Origin: Luteibacter jiangsuensis
GTDB lineage: Bacteria > Pseudomonadota > Gammaproteobacteria > Xanthomonadales > Rhodanobacteraceae
DNA: 64,000 nucleotides
Direction: 5' to 3'
NCBI RefSeq assembly: GCF_011742555.1
Contig: NZ_JAAQQR010000001.1
Location: forward strand, 682,001 to 746,000
Positions within the stretch are counted from its first letter, which is position 1. Every line of letters starts with the position of its first letter. The notes beneath the pieces are model-generated. The model was not told where the DNA came from, did not search any database, and was given only the letters and a program-made list of their open reading frames with translations. Below, in pieces: positions 9,323 to 18,444 of the stretch. A program made the position numbers and the translations under genes.

Positions 9323-10656
9323 GCTGCGTCCTCCGCGGCGATGCGTTCCCGCCATGCGCGCGCCTTGGCGCGGATGGCGGCGGTATCGATGTCGACGAGT
9401 TCGCCGGAGGCGAGCTTGCGCCGCCCGTCGATCCAGACGTCGCTGACCTGGTGCCGGCCCGTGGCGTACACGAGCTGCGACGCCACATGGTAGAGCGGCT
9501 GCGTTTCCAGCGCGTCGAGACGCACGGCGGTGAGGTCGGCCCGCTTGCCGGGCTCGATCGACCCGACCCGCTCGCCAAGACCGATCGCCATGGCGCCGTT
9601 GAGGGTGGCGGCGCGCAAGGCATACGCCGCATCGAACGCCGCCGCGTCGCCCGCCACGGCCTTGGCCAGCAGGGCCGCCGTGCGCATCTCGCCGAACATG
9701 TCGAGGTCGTTGTTCGAGGCGCAGCCGTCGGTGCCGATGCACACGTTCACACCGGCCGCGCGCAGTTTCTCGGCCGGGCAGAAACCGGACGCGAGCTTGA
9801 GATTGGACTCAGGGCAATGCACCACCGACACCCCGGCTTTCGCGCAGGCCGCGATTTCCGCGTCGGTGAGCTGGGTCATGTGCACGGCCACGAGCCGGTC
9901 GTTCACGAGCCCGAGCTTCTGCAGGCGCTGGAACGGCCGGATGCCGTCCTTCGCCACGGCCTCTTCCACTTCGTGCGCGGTTTCGTGCGTGTGCAGGTGC
10001 ACGGGAATATCGAGCTGGTCGGCCAGCATGCGAATGCGTTCGAAGTTCTCGTCGGACACCGTGTACGGCGCGTGCGGCACGAAGGCCGTGGTGAGCAGCG
10101 GCTCGCCGCGCAGGCTGTCGTGCACTTCGAGCGCGCGGCTGAAGTACTCGTCGGATGTCTTGGCCCAGGCCGTGGGGAAGTCGATCACCGGCAGGCCGAT
10201 CACCGCGCGGAAGCCCATGGCCCGGTAGGTGGCCGCGATCACGTCGGGGAAGAAGTAGTTTTCGTTGGCGCACGTGGTGCCGCCGCGGATCATTTCCGCC
10301 ACGGCCAGTTCCACGCCGTCGCGAATGAAGTCAGGCCCCATCACACGGCCTTCGGCCGGCCAGATGTGCTCCTGCAGCCAGGTCATCAGCGGCATGTCGT
10401 CGGCGAGGCCGCGCAGCAGGGTCATGGGATTGTGCGTGTGCGCGTTGATCAGTCCCGGGATGAGCGCGTGTTCGTCGAGGACGACGCGCTCTCGCGGCGC
10501 ATAGGCGGCGCGGGCGTCGGCGATCGGCAGGACGGCGACGATCTCGCCTCCCTGCACGGCGACGGCATGATCGTCGAGGACCACGGCGTGCGGCTCGACG
10601 GGGACGACCCAACGGGCTTCCACGAGGAGATCGATGTCGATGGGGCTGGCACTCAT
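9319..10656 (-). CDS. mtaD: TRZ/ATZ-family amidohydrolase, probable 5'-methylthioadenosine/S-adenosylhomocysteine deaminase
   Basis: A 445-residue metal-dependent amidohydrolase. Metal ligands are visible in INAHTHNPMTLL (HxH), VHLHTHETAHE and VAVHMTQL, with the catalytic Asp in IGTDGCASNNDLD. Length and motifs fit the deaminases converting MTA to methylthioinosine and SAH to S-inosylhomocysteine. In Pseudomonas the corresponding gene lies beside ubiG and functions in MTA recycling, which supports the call. The ATG at 10656 has GAGAGG six bases upstream; an in-frame ATG farther upstream would add a tail not typical of the family. First gene of a five-gene overlapped operon. Confidence 0.88.
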   Translation of the reverse strand: MSASPIDIDLLVEARWVVPVEPHAVVLDDHAVAVQGGEIVAVLPIADARAAYAPRERVVLDEHALIPGLINAHTHNPMTLLRGLADDMPLMTWLQEHIWPAEGRVMGPDFIRDGVELAVAEMIRGGTTCANENYFFPDVIAATYRAMGFRAVIGLPVIDFPTAWAKTSDEYFSRALEVHDSLRGEPLLTTAFVPHAPYTVSDENFERIRMLADQLDIPVHLHTHETAHEVEEAVAKDGIRPFQRLQKLGLVNDRLVAVHMTQLTDAEIAACAKAGVSVVHCPESNLKLASGFCPAEKLRAAGVNVCIGTDGCASNNDLDMFGEMRTAALLAKAVAGDAAAFDAAYALRAATLNGAMAIGLGERVGSIEPGKRADLTAVRLDALETQPLYHVASQLVYATGRHQVSDVWIDGRRKLASGELVDIDTAAIRAKARAWRERIAAEDAA

Positions 10657-10698
10657 CCGGGGCCTCTCGGTGGGGAATTCGGGAGCCTCAATGCGAAA

Positions 10699-10729
10699 GC
10701 GGCACGGCTCCCAAGGGGCGCCGTGCCGC
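10699..10729 (-). terminator. Candidate terminator hairpin downstream of efp
   Basis: A perfect 10-bp stem (GCGGCACGGC paired with GCCGTGCCGC) lies 24 bases past the efp stop on the minus strand, followed by only a short TTT run. It also lies upstream of the MTA deaminase start, so it could act as a terminator or a leader hairpin. Confidence 0.5.
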
Positions 10730-10752
10730 AAGCGAGGAGCTAACTGCAGGCC

Positions 10753-11331
10753 TTACTTGACGCGGCTGTCGTACTCGCCGGTGCGGGTATCGACCTTGAT
10801 CACTTCGTCCTGGTTGACGAAGAGCGGCACGCGGACCACGGCACCCGTTTCCAGCGTGGCCGGCTTGCCACCGCCGCCCGAGGTGTCACCGCGGACGCCG
10901 GGGTCGGTCTCGACGATCTTCAGCTCGACGAACTTCGGCGCCTGCACCGCGATGATGTTGCCGTTGAAGAGGGTGATGACGCATTCCTCGTCGCCCTTCA
11001 GCCACTTCCAGGCATCGCCCATGGCCGCCAGGTTGGCGCGGTACTGCTCGAAGGTTTCGGAGTGCATGAACACCCACTCGCGGTCGTTGCCGGTGCCTTC
11101 CACGTAGGAGAAGCTGGCATCGGTGTCGACGGCATCGGCTTCCTCGAAGGAGTCGCTGGACTTCAGCGTCTGCTCGGTGGTGCGGCCGTCCTTGAGGTTG
11201 CGGATGCGGATGCGGGTGAACGCCTGGCCCTTGCCCGGCTTGATGAAGTCCGCCTCGGTGATGACCCACGGATCGCCGTTGTGAAGGATCTTCTTGCCCG
11301 TTTTGACGTCATTGAGGCCAAGGGTCGCCAT
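10753..11331 (-). CDS. efp: Elongation factor P
   Basis: A 192-residue EF-P, which relieves ribosome stalling at polyproline stretches. The tip lysine is K34 in IKPGKGQAF, the type that is beta-lysylated by EpmA after EpmB makes beta-lysine. The three beta-barrel domains are complete, ending in [22 protein letters not shown]. epmB begins divergently 65 bases away, matching the modification system. ATG 11331 ([15 protein letters not shown]) is the usual start. Confidence 0.97.
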   Translation of the reverse strand: MATLGLNDVKTGKKILHNGDPWVITEADFIKPGKGQAFTRIRIRNLKDGRTTEQTLKSSDSFEEADAVDTDASFSYVEGTGNDREWVFMHSETFEQYRANLAAMGDAWKWLKGDEECVITLFNGNIIAVQAPKFVELKIVETDPGVRGDTSGGGGKPATLETGAVVRVPLFVNQDEVIKVDTRTGEYDSRVK

Positions 11332-11396
11332 GCGAATCTGCTCCAGAGCTAAAATAGGGGTTGTCACGGGCCTCCGGGCCCGATCCAAGGTCCATA

Positions 11397-12422
11397 ATGA
11401 TAACCGCAAGCCCCTCCTCCCGCCTATCGCCGCCCTCCCGGGACTGGCGCGAGCTCTGGCGGGAATCGATTACCGACGCCCGTGAACTCCTGGCCGCTGT
11501 CGGCCTGACCCACCGCGCCGACCTTCTCCCGGCCGATGACGCGGGCTTCCCGCTGCGGGTCCCCCGCGGTTTCGTGGCGCGCATGCGCCAGGGCGATCCC
11601 ACCGACCCGTTGCTGCTGCAGGTCCTCCCCCGCGCCGCGGAACACGAGACCCGCCCGGGCTACACCGTGGACGCGGTGGGCGACATGGCCTCCCGTACCG
11701 GGCACGGCGTGCTGCACAAGTACGACGGCCGCGCCTTGCTGATCGCCAGCGGCAGCTGTGCCGTGAACTGCCGCTACTGCTTCCGCCGTCACTTCCCGTA
11801 CGCGGAGGAAATCGCCGCGGCCGCGCAGTGGCGCGAGGCCCTGGCCCACGTGCGGGCCGACACCTCGATCCGCGAGATCATCCTCTCGGGCGGCGACCCT
11901 CTCTCTCTGGCCACGCACAAGCTCGAGGAACTGACCCGGGGGCTGGCCGAGCTGCCCCATGTGGTCCGGCTGCGCATCCACACCCGCCTGCCGGTGGTGC
12001 TGCCCGAGCGCATCGACGAAGCCTTCACGGCGTGGCTTGCCGCCCTGCCCTTGCAGAAGGTGGTGGTCCTGCACGCCAACCACGCGAACGAGTTCGACGA
12101 GGGCGTGGACGCCGCCTGCGCACGCCTGCGGGCTGCGGGCGCCAGCCTGCTCAACCAGGCCGTGCTCCTTCGGGGCGTGAACGACGACGTGAATACCCAG
12201 ACGGCGCTGGCGGAACGAGCGTTCGCGGCGGGGGTGCTTCCCTATTACCTGCACCAGCTGGACAAAGTGCAGGGCGCGGCGCATTACGAGGTCGACGACG
12301 ACCGGGCCCTGTGGCTGATGGAAGCCCTGCGCGCCCGCCTGCCCGGCTACCTGGTGCCCAGGCTGGTACGTGAGCTCCAGGGCCATCCCGCCAAGCGACC
12401 TATCACCGATTTTGCGCGTTAG
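11397..12422 (+). CDS. epmB: EF-P beta-lysylation protein EpmB (lysine 2,3-aminomutase family)
   Basis: A 341-residue radical-SAM enzyme that isomerises L-lysine to beta-lysine for EF-P modification. The iron-sulfur motif CAVNCRYC has its cysteines at 121, 125 and 128, preceded by the family block [15 protein letters not shown] and followed by [15 protein letters not shown] lies six bases upstream of the chosen ATG; an in-frame upstream ATG at 11361 would add an unconserved 12-residue tail. It is divergent from efp. The second modification gene, epmA, is not in this window. Confidence 0.93.
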   Translation: MITASPSSRLSPPSRDWRELWRESITDARELLAAVGLTHRADLLPADDAGFPLRVPRGFVARMRQGDPTDPLLLQVLPRAAEHETRPGYTVDAVGDMASRTGHGVLHKYDGRALLIASGSCAVNCRYCFRRHFPYAEEIAAAAQWREALAHVRADTSIREIILSGGDPLSLATHKLEELTRGLAELPHVVRLRIHTRLPVVLPERIDEAFTAWLAALPLQKVVVLHANHANEFDEGVDAACARLRAAGASLLNQAVLLRGVNDDVNTQTALAERAFAAGVLPYYLHQLDKVQGAAHYEVDDDRALWLMEALRARLPGYLVPRLVRELQGHPAKRPITDFAR

Positions 12423-12532
12423 TCGCGTTAGTATGGACGTCATCCGGTCGGGCCGCCCCGTCCGGACCGCGCTATGGGGGAACGGACCGGCCAGCCGGTT
12501 CGCGGGATAGACGAGCGGTACTTCGGAACGGC

Positions 12533-14599
12533 ATGAAACACGACAACGTCATCAGGATCCTCTTCATCGAGAGCTCGGTGGAAGACGCCGAGCTCTTGAT
12601 CAACGTCTTGCGCAACGGCGGCATCGCGGTGCGCCCCGCGCGGGCCACCAACCCGGACGAGATCAAGGCCTGCCTCGACGAGAGCGTGCCTGACCTCGTG
12701 CTGATGAATCCGACCGTTCCCGGCATCGACACGGCGGCGGTGATGCGCCAACTCGACGCCAGCGGCCGCGACCTCGCCCTCATCGCCGTGGTGGATGGCC
12801 TGGCGGACGACGAGGCGGTCGCCGACCTCATGGTGCGAGGCTCGCGCGGCGTGGCGCTGCGCAAGCGGCCCGACCAGCTGCTGGCCGTGGTCCAGCGCGA
12901 ATTCGAGGCGCTTTCCACCCGGCGGCAGGTACGTCGCCTGGAAACCTCGCTGCGCGAGACGGAGCGCCGCTGCGACGCCCTGCTCGACTCCTCCCGTGAC
13001 GCCATCGCCTACGTGCACGAAGGCATGCACGTGCGCGTCAATCAGGCATACCTCGAAGCATTCGGCTTCGCCGAATTCGACGACATCATCGGCCTGCCCA
13101 TCCTCGACCTCATCGCCGGCACCCACGCCGACGAGTTCAAGAACACCCTGCGCGCGCTGTCGAAAGGCGAGAAAGTCCCGCAGGCCATGGAACTGCTGGC
13201 CCGCCGCGACGACGGCGGCACGTTCAAGGCGATGGTCGACTTCGCGCAGGCCACCTTCGAAGGCGAGTCCTGCCTGCAGATCGTGTTCCGCCAGCAGACC
13301 GTCGACGCCGCGCTGGTGGCCCAGCTGCAGCGCGATCCGGTCACCGGCCTGTTCAATCGTGCGCGCACGCTCGAATCCATCGACCAGGCGGTGGCCGCGG
13401 CGGCGGCCGGCCGCGCGGGCCAGGCGGTGATCCTGCTCGAACCGGACAACTGGAAGGACATCGTCGCGAACGCCGGCATCGGCAATGCCGACCATCTGCT
13501 CGCGGCGCTTGCCGCGAAAGTGGGCGAATCCATCGACGAAGACGACATCGCCGGCGTCGTCGGCGACCACACGCTCGGCCTGATCCTGTCGCCCCGCGGC
13601 GACCTGGAACACGCCGCCCTCACCGAGCGGCTTCGCACGACGATCGCGGAGACCATTTTCGACGCGGGTTCGCGCTCGCTCACGGTCACCGTCACCATCG
13701 GCGGCACGCTGCTCGCCGAAAAGAACGCCAACACCGAAACGGTGCTGGAGCAGGCCAGCGCTGCCCTGCGGGCCGCGCAGAACCAGGGCGGCAACCGCGT
13801 GGAACTGCACGACCCGAGCGCCCGCGAGAAGGCGGACGCCGAACGCGAGCAATACTGGCTGGATCTCGTTCGCGAGGCACTGGCGCAGGACGGCCTGCGG
13901 CTTTACCACCAGCAGATCATCAGCCTGCAGGACGCAGCCGGCGAGCACTACGAGATCCTCGTGCGCATGCGCGGCCCCAAGGGCGACGTGCTGCCGTCGT
14001 ACTTTTTCCCCGTCGCCGAGCGCAACGGCCTGCTGCCCGCCATCGACCGCTGGGTGCTGGGACACGCCATCGATGCACTCGTGCACCGCGAGAACGACGG
14101 GCTGACCACCACCTATTTCGTGAAGATGACCCTGCAGTCGCTCGAGGATCCGGATCTGCTGCCCTGGCTCGTGCGTCGCCTGCAGGGCGCCAATCTCCGC
14201 CGCAGCAAGCTCGTCATCGAGATGCCGGAATCGAAGGTGCTCACCAGCCTGCGCCCCACGCAGGAATTCGTGGCAGGCTGGCGCCAGGCCGGTGGCGGCT
14301 TCGCCATCGAGCAATTCGGCTCCGGCCTCAATTCGTTCCAGTTGCTGAACCACGTCGAGGTCGACTTCCTGAAGATCGACCGCAGCTTCATGACCGACCT
14401 TCCGCAGCACCCGGAAAACCAGAAGAAGATCGCCGAGATCTGCAAGGAAGGCCACGCCTCCGGCAAGCAGACGGTGGCCGAGTGGGTCGAGGACGCCGTC
14501 AGCACGTCGCTGCTGTTCGCCTGCGGCGTGGACTTCATCCAGGGCAACTTCCTCCAGGAACCCGCCAAGGTGCTGGCTGAGGAATACATGCCGGTCTGA
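12533..14599 (+). CDS. fimX: FimX-like regulator with degenerate REC-PAS-GGDEF-EAL domains
   Basis: A 688-residue multidomain protein matching FimX of Pseudomonas and Xanthomonas in length and order: receiver-like (about 1-125), PAS (about 145-265), GGDEF (about 280-440) and EAL (about 445-680). The receiver phospho-acceptor position reads LMNPTVPG (Asn, not Asp), the GGDEF site reads VGDHT, and EAL reads EIL in YEILVRM. It is therefore probably a c-di-GMP binding effector, neither a cyclase nor a phosphodiesterase. FimX acts with a PilZ protein and PilB to drive polar type IV pilus assembly. No pilus genes are adjacent, and the gene appears monocistronic. Confidence 0.9.
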   Translation: MKHDNVIRILFIESSVEDAELLINVLRNGGIAVRPARATNPDEIKACLDESVPDLVLMNPTVPGIDTAAVMRQLDASGRDLALIAVVDGLADDEAVADLMVRGSRGVALRKRPDQLLAVVQREFEALSTRRQVRRLETSLRETERRCDALLDSSRDAIAYVHEGMHVRVNQAYLEAFGFAEFDDIIGLPILDLIAGTHADEFKNTLRALSKGEKVPQAMELLARRDDGGTFKAMVDFAQATFEGESCLQIVFRQQTVDAALVAQLQRDPVTGLFNRARTLESIDQAVAAAAAGRAGQAVILLEPDNWKDIVANAGIGNADHLLAALAAKVGESIDEDDIAGVVGDHTLGLILSPRGDLEHAALTERLRTTIAETIFDAGSRSLTVTVTIGGTLLAEKNANTETVLEQASAALRAAQNQGGNRVELHDPSAREKADAEREQYWLDLVREALAQDGLRLYHQQIISLQDAAGEHYEILVRMRGPKGDVLPSYFFPVAERNGLLPAIDRWVLGHAIDALVHRENDGLTTTYFVKMTLQSLEDPDLLPWLVRRLQGANLRRSKLVIEMPESKVLTSLRPTQEFVAGWRQAGGGFAIEQFGSGLNSFQLLNHVEVDFLKIDRSFMTDLPQHPENQKKIAEICKEGHASGKQTVAEWVEDAVSTSLLFACGVDFIQGNFLQEPAKVLAEEYMPV

Positions 14600-14618
14600 C
14601 CACCGGCCCTTGCGAGGG

Positions 14619-14730
14619 CATGTGGGAGCCGGCTATTGCCGGGCATGTGGGAGCCGGCTATTGCCGGCGATCCCGCGGCAGCGGGCAAGCTTGCCGCAAG
14701 CACCCATCGCCGCTGAAGCGGCTCCCACAC
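14619..14730. repeat. Composite intergenic repeat (B/A) with duplicated left arm
   Basis: A full B/A copy (GCCGGCTATTGCCGGC, CCCGCGGCAGCGGG, GCCGCTGAAGCGGC) whose first 24 bases, starting CATGTGGGAGCCGG, are directly duplicated in tandem. It lies between fimX and convergent rplS. The duplication suggests local slippage or arm-by-arm growth. Confidence 0.9.
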
Positions 14731-14769
14731 AAAGCAAGCTCCCGCAGAATGCAATCTCCCGCAGAAAGC

Positions 14770-14799
14770 AAAAAGCCCGCGATCGCTCGCGGGCTTTTT
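14770..14799 (-). terminator. Rho-independent terminator of the rpsP-rplS operon
   Basis: The stem AGCCCGCGATCGCTCGCGGGCT is flanked by A-rich and T5 runs and ends 20 bases past the rplS stop on the minus strand. The symmetric flanks would let it work bidirectionally, closing the fimX side too. Confidence 0.85.
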
Positions 14800-14819
14800 G
14801 TTTGCCGTGCGGCAGCCGA

Positions 14820-15215
14820 TTACTCGGCGGCGGCGGCAGCCTTCTTCGCGGCCTTGGCGGCAGCGGCGGCGGCCACGTCTTCCTTGATGCGGGCGGCCTT
14901 GCCTTCCAGACCACGCAGGTAGTACAGCTTCGCGCCGCGGACCTTGCCCTTGCGCTTCACTTCCACCGAGTCGATGGCGCGGCTGTGCGACTGGAACACG
15001 CGCTCCACGCCGGTGCCGTGCGAGATCTTGCGCACGGTGAAGGCGGAATGCAGGCCGCGGCTGCGCTTGGCGATGACGATGCCTTCGAACGCCTGAACGC
15101 GCTCGCGGTTACCTTCCTTCACCTTCACATTGACGACGACGGTATCGCCAGGACCGAAATCCGGCAGCTGGCGGGCGATCTGCTCGGCTTCGAACTGTTG
15201 GAGGAGTTTGTTCAT
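14820..15215 (-). CDS. rplS: 50S ribosomal protein L19
   Basis: A 131-residue L19 at the 30S-50S interface. The conserved core [26 protein letters not shown] and [17 protein letters not shown] is intact. An extra Ala/Lys-rich C-terminal tail of about 15 residues follows the usual end. It is the last gene of rpsP-rimM-trmD-rplS; its ATG overlaps the trmD stop (ATGA). Confidence 0.97.
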   Translation of the reverse strand: MNKLLQQFEAEQIARQLPDFGPGDTVVVNVKVKEGNRERVQAFEGIVIAKRSRGLHSAFTVRKISHGTGVERVFQSHSRAIDSVEVKRKGKVRGAKLYYLRGLEGKAARIKEDVAAAAAAKAAKKAAAAAE

Positions 15216-15985
15216 GGCGCACCTGTCAAATTTGTAGCGTTTAGCCGTTCGTAATCACGGCGGAATTCGTCCAGCAATGCCCTCGACTCGTCGTCGAGCA
15301 CACGCTGCGTTAGCAGATCCGGCCGGCGCAGCCAGGTACGACCCAGCGACTGCTTCCGACGCCAGCGGCGAATGGCCGCGTGATCGCCGGAAAGCAGCAC
15401 CTCCGGCACGCCGCCCCACGCATCGTGATGCACGGGACGGGTGTAGTGCGGGCAATCCAGAAGGCCATCCGAGAAGGAGTCCTGCTGGGCGGACTGCGCG
15501 TCGTTCAACGCGCCTTCCTGTAGACGACCCACCGCATCGATAACCACCGCTGCGCCGAGTTCCCCGCCAGACAGCACATAATCGCCGATTGAGAGCTCTT
15601 CGTCGACCTCGTGCTCGAGCAGGCGCTCGTCCACACCCTCGTAACGTCCGCAAATGAGGGCGATTCGCGGCATCTTGGCCAGCGCTTCCACCCGCTTCTG
15701 CGTCAGCCGCGCACCTTGCGGGCTGAGGTAAATCACATGCACCGGCTCCGGTGCGGCCTCACGGATCGCCGCCAGGGCGGCCCGCAGGGGTTCGATCAGC
15801 ATCACCATGCCCGGTCCGCCGCCGAAGGGACGGCCGTCCACGGTACGGTAATTGTCGGTGGCGAAGTCGCGAGGGTTCCAGGTTTCCACCTGCAACAGTT
15901 CGCGCTGCTGCGCCCTTCCGACCACCCCGATTGCGGCCGACTGGCGGACGAAATCGGGAAACAGCGAAACCACGTCGATGCGCAT
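15212..15985 (-). CDS. trmD: tRNA (guanine-N1)-methyltransferase
   Basis: A 257-residue SPOUT methyltransferase making m1G37 in tRNAs, which prevents frameshifting. The trefoil-knot SAM site reads [14 protein letters not shown], with [14 protein letters not shown] before it and the family start [12 protein letters not shown]. The ATG at 15985 is the conserved start. It is in the rpsP-rimM-trmD-rplS operon, 19 bases after rimM. Confidence 0.97.
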   Translation of the reverse strand: MRIDVVSLFPDFVRQSAAIGVVGRAQQRELLQVETWNPRDFATDNYRTVDGRPFGGGPGMVMLIEPLRAALAAIREAAPEPVHVIYLSPQGARLTQKRVEALAKMPRIALICGRYEGVDERLLEHEVDEELSIGDYVLSGGELGAAVVIDAVGRLQEGALNDAQSAQQDSFSDGLLDCPHYTRPVHHDAWGGVPEVLLSGDHAAIRRWRRKQSLGRTWLRRPDLLTQRVLDDESRALLDEFRRDYERLNATNLTGAP

Positions 15986-16004
15986 GATCTTCAGGCTTCG
16001 CGTT

Positions 16005-16520
16005 TCAGAACTCGGGGTCCCAGTCCACCACGATGCGCCCGGCGTCGACATCGACGGAGTGCACGTAGGGGCCCTGGACGAACGGAATCAACCGCTCCCT
16101 GTCGCCTTCCTTCACCACCATGACGTCGTTGGCGCCCGTGGCGAAAAGATGGCTCACCCTTCCCAGGCTGGCGTTTTCCGTGGTGACGACCTCGAGACCT
16201 TCGAGGTCGGTCCAGTAGAACTCGCCCTCTGCGGGCGGCGGCAGCGTGTCGCGCGAAACCGTGATTTCGCACCCGACCAGCGCGGCCGCCTGGTCGCGAT
16301 CCTCGATGCCCGGCAGGGTGGCAACGATGCCCTTGCCCTGCGCGCGCCCTCGGATTCCGTTCATCTCCCGCTCCACGCCCGGCGCCGTGAGCAGCCATGG
16401 CTGGTAGCGGAACATCTGGATGCGGGGTTCGGTCCAGCTTTCGAGCTTGACCTGTCCCTGCACGCCGTGGAGCCCGACAATGCGCCCTACGCGGACGCGC
16501 TTCCCGGACTCCGTCGACAT
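16005..16520 (-). CDS. rimM: Ribosome maturation factor RimM
   Basis: A 171-residue two-domain (RimM plus PRC-barrel) factor for maturation of the 30S head, binding S19. Recognisable blocks are [19 protein letters not shown] at the N-terminus and [12 protein letters not shown] in the linker, ending with a typical VDWDPEF. The ATG at 16520 shares a base with the rpsP stop (TGATG); an in-frame TTG one codon upstream is less likely. Confidence 0.96.
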   Translation of the reverse strand: MSTESGKRVRVGRIVGLHGVQGQVKLESWTEPRIQMFRYQPWLLTAPGVEREMNGIRGRAQGKGIVATLPGIEDRDQAAALVGCEITVSRDTLPPPAEGEFYWTDLEGLEVVTTENASLGRVSHLFATGANDVMVVKEGDRERLIPFVQGPYVHSVDVDAGRIVVDWDPEF

Positions 16521-16771
16521 CAAGCAGCCAGCTTGCCGGCTTCCTTCACGAGGGCACGGACCTTGTCGGTCAGCTGCGCACCCTTGGCCACCCAGGCCTG
16601 GACCTTGGCGACGTCGAGCTCGAGGCGCTTGTCGGCGCCCGAAGCGACCGGGTTGTAGTAGCCCACACGCTCGATGTTGCGGCCATCGCGCGGTGCGCGC
16701 TGGTCGGTCACGACGACGTGATAAAACGGACGGCCCTTGGCGCCACCGCGCGAAAGACGAATCTTAACCAT
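16520..16771 (-). CDS. rpsP: 30S ribosomal protein S16
   Basis: An 83-residue S16 with the standard [21 protein letters not shown] start and the ERVGYYNP signature. It is the promoter-proximal gene of the rpsP-rimM-trmD-rplS operon and is transcribed from a strong-looking promoter at 16841-16868. Confidence 0.97.
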   Translation of the reverse strand: MVKIRLSRGGAKGRPFYHVVVTDQRAPRDGRNIERVGYYNPVASGADKRLELDVAKVQAWVAKGAQLTDKVRALVKEAGKLAA

Positions 16772-16840
16772 AAGTTACGAGCTCCAGAATGCCGCAGTCC
16801 GGCAAGGCGCGCGCGAGAAGCGGGCGCGGTAAAGCCGAAC

Positions 16841-16868
16841 ATTGTAGTGAAAATTTCGATTGTGTAAA
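16841..16868 (-). promoter_or_regulatory. Predicted strong promoter of the rpsP-rimM-trmD-rplS operon
   Basis: On the minus strand TTTACA (16863-16868) and TACAAT (16841-16846) are separated by 16 bases; both hexamers match the sigma70 consensus at five of six positions. The -10 lies about 70 bases upstream of rpsP. Confidence 0.65.
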
Positions 16869-16877
16869 GAGTTAACC

Positions 16878-16941
16878 GTGAACAGTGAGCTGCCGCCGCC
16901 GGCCGGGAGCGCACCGCTCCAACTTACTGTTCACTGTTCAC
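16878..16941. repeat. Inverted and direct ACTGTTCAC repeats between ffh and rpsP
   Basis: GTGAACAGT (16878-16886) is followed 39 bases later by two overlapping copies of its complement ACTGTTCAC (16926-16934 and 16933-16941). The upstream copy can pair with either downstream copy, so two alternative hairpins are possible. They lie just past the ffh stop and upstream of the rpsP promoter. Confidence 0.6.
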
Positions 16942-16959
16942 GCTTCACTCCGGGCCGCT

Positions 16960-18342
16960 TCAGCGGCCCGGCGGCATCATGCCGCCCATCCCGCCCATGC
17001 CCTTCATGGCGCCGCGCATCTGGCGCAGGAGCCCCTTGCTGCCGCCCTTGGACAGCTTGGACATCATCTTTTCCATCTGCATGTACTGCTTCAGCAGGCG
17101 GTTCACGTCGGCCGGCTGCGTGCCGGAACCCCGCGCCACGCGGGCCTTGCGCGAGCCGTTCAGGAGGTCCGGATGGCGGCGCTCCTTCTTCGTCATGGAG
17201 CCGATGATGGCCACCATGCGCTTCAGCTCGTTGTCGTTGACCTTGGACTTGACGCTGTCGGGAATGCTGGACATGCCCGGAAGCTTGTCCATGAGGCCCG
17301 CCAGGCCACCCATGTTGCTCATCTGCTCGAGCTGGTCGCGCATGTCGTTGAGATCGAAGCGCTTGCCCTTGATGACCTTCTCGGCCAGCTTCTGGGCTTT
17401 TTCCTGGTCGACCTTGCGCTCGACTTCCTCGACCAGCGACAGGACGTCGCCCATGCCGAGAATGCGCTGGGCCACGCGGTCGGGGTGGAACGGTTCCAGG
17501 GCGTCGGTCTTCTCGCCGGCGCCGAGGAACTTGATGGGGCGGCCGGTGACGTAGCGCACCGACAACGCCGCACCGCCGCGGGCATCGCCGTCGGTCTTGG
17601 TCAGGACCACGCCGGTAAGCGGCAGCGCGTCGGCGAAGGCCTTGGCGACGTTCGCGGCGTCCTGGCCCGTCATGGAGTCGACCACGAACAGGGTTTCGAT
17701 AGGATCGAGGGCGCCGTGGAGGGCCTTGATCTCGGCCATCATGGCCTCGTCGACGTGCAGGCGGCCGGCGGTGTCCACCAGCAGCACGTCGATGACCTCG
17801 CGCCGGGCCGCCGCCACGGCGGCCCTCGCGATGTCGACCGGATTCTGCCCGGCCTCGGAGGGGAAGAAGGACACCTCGACCTGGCTGGCCAGGGTGCGCA
17901 ACTGCTCGATCGCCGCCGGACGATAGACGTCGCAGCTGACCACCATCACGCGCTTCTTCTTGCGCTCCTTGAGGAAGCGGGCCAGCTTGCCGACCGTGGT
18001 GGTCTTGCCCGCGCCCTGCAGGCCCGCCATGAGCACGACGGCCGGCGGCTGCGCGGCCAGGTTCAGTTCGCTGTTGGCGGCGCCCATCACGGCCGTGAGT
18101 TCGTCGCTGACGACCTTGACCAGCGCCTGGCCCGGAGAAAGGCTCTTCAGCACTTCCTGGCCCACGGCGCGCACCTTCACGCGCTCCACCAGCGCCTTCA
18201 CCACCGGCAGGGCCACGTCGGCCTCGAGCAGGGCGATGCGCACTTCGCGCAAGGTTTCGCGAATGTTTTCCTCCGTGAGCCGGCCGCGGCCACGCAGACG
18301 GTTGACGGTGTCGGACAGGCGCTGGCTGAGGGATTCGAACAT
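16960..18342 (-). CDS. ffh: Signal recognition particle protein Ffh
   Basis: A 460-residue SRP54 GTPase that delivers nascent inner-membrane proteins to FtsY. It has an N domain, a G domain with the P-loop GLQGAGKT at 107-114, then VDTAGRLHVDE and TKTDGDARGGAAL, and a Met-rich M domain ending MGGMGGMMPPGR that binds 4.5S RNA. ATG 18342 (MFESLSQRLSDTV) is the conserved start. It is divergent from the ypjD-like gene, an arrangement also known near ffh in E. coli. A GGGCCGCTTCAGCGGCCC hairpin spans the stop codon. Confidence 0.97.
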   Translation of the reverse strand: MFESLSQRLSDTVNRLRGRGRLTEENIRETLREVRIALLEADVALPVVKALVERVKVRAVGQEVLKSLSPGQALVKVVSDELTAVMGAANSELNLAAQPPAVVLMAGLQGAGKTTTVGKLARFLKERKKKRVMVVSCDVYRPAAIEQLRTLASQVEVSFFPSEAGQNPVDIARAAVAAARREVIDVLLVDTAGRLHVDEAMMAEIKALHGALDPIETLFVVDSMTGQDAANVAKAFADALPLTGVVLTKTDGDARGGAALSVRYVTGRPIKFLGAGEKTDALEPFHPDRVAQRILGMGDVLSLVEEVERKVDQEKAQKLAEKVIKGKRFDLNDMRDQLEQMSNMGGLAGLMDKLPGMSSIPDSVKSKVNDNELKRMVAIIGSMTKKERRHPDLLNGSRKARVARGSGTQPADVNRLLKQYMQMEKMMSKLSKGGSKGLLRQMRGAMKGMGGMGGMMPPGR

Positions 18343-18444
18343 GGGATTCCGGCACGATGCGGTAAACAGCAGATTATAGCGGAACCTTCGATCCGCCACT
18401 TTGTGGGAGCCGCCAGCCACCGCTCTATGCCACACTGCGCCCCC

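Noticed and set aside
12440-14455. 671-residue open frame opposite fimX
   Set aside because: Antisense shadow of the FimX-like gene; no recognisable domains and no ribosome site.
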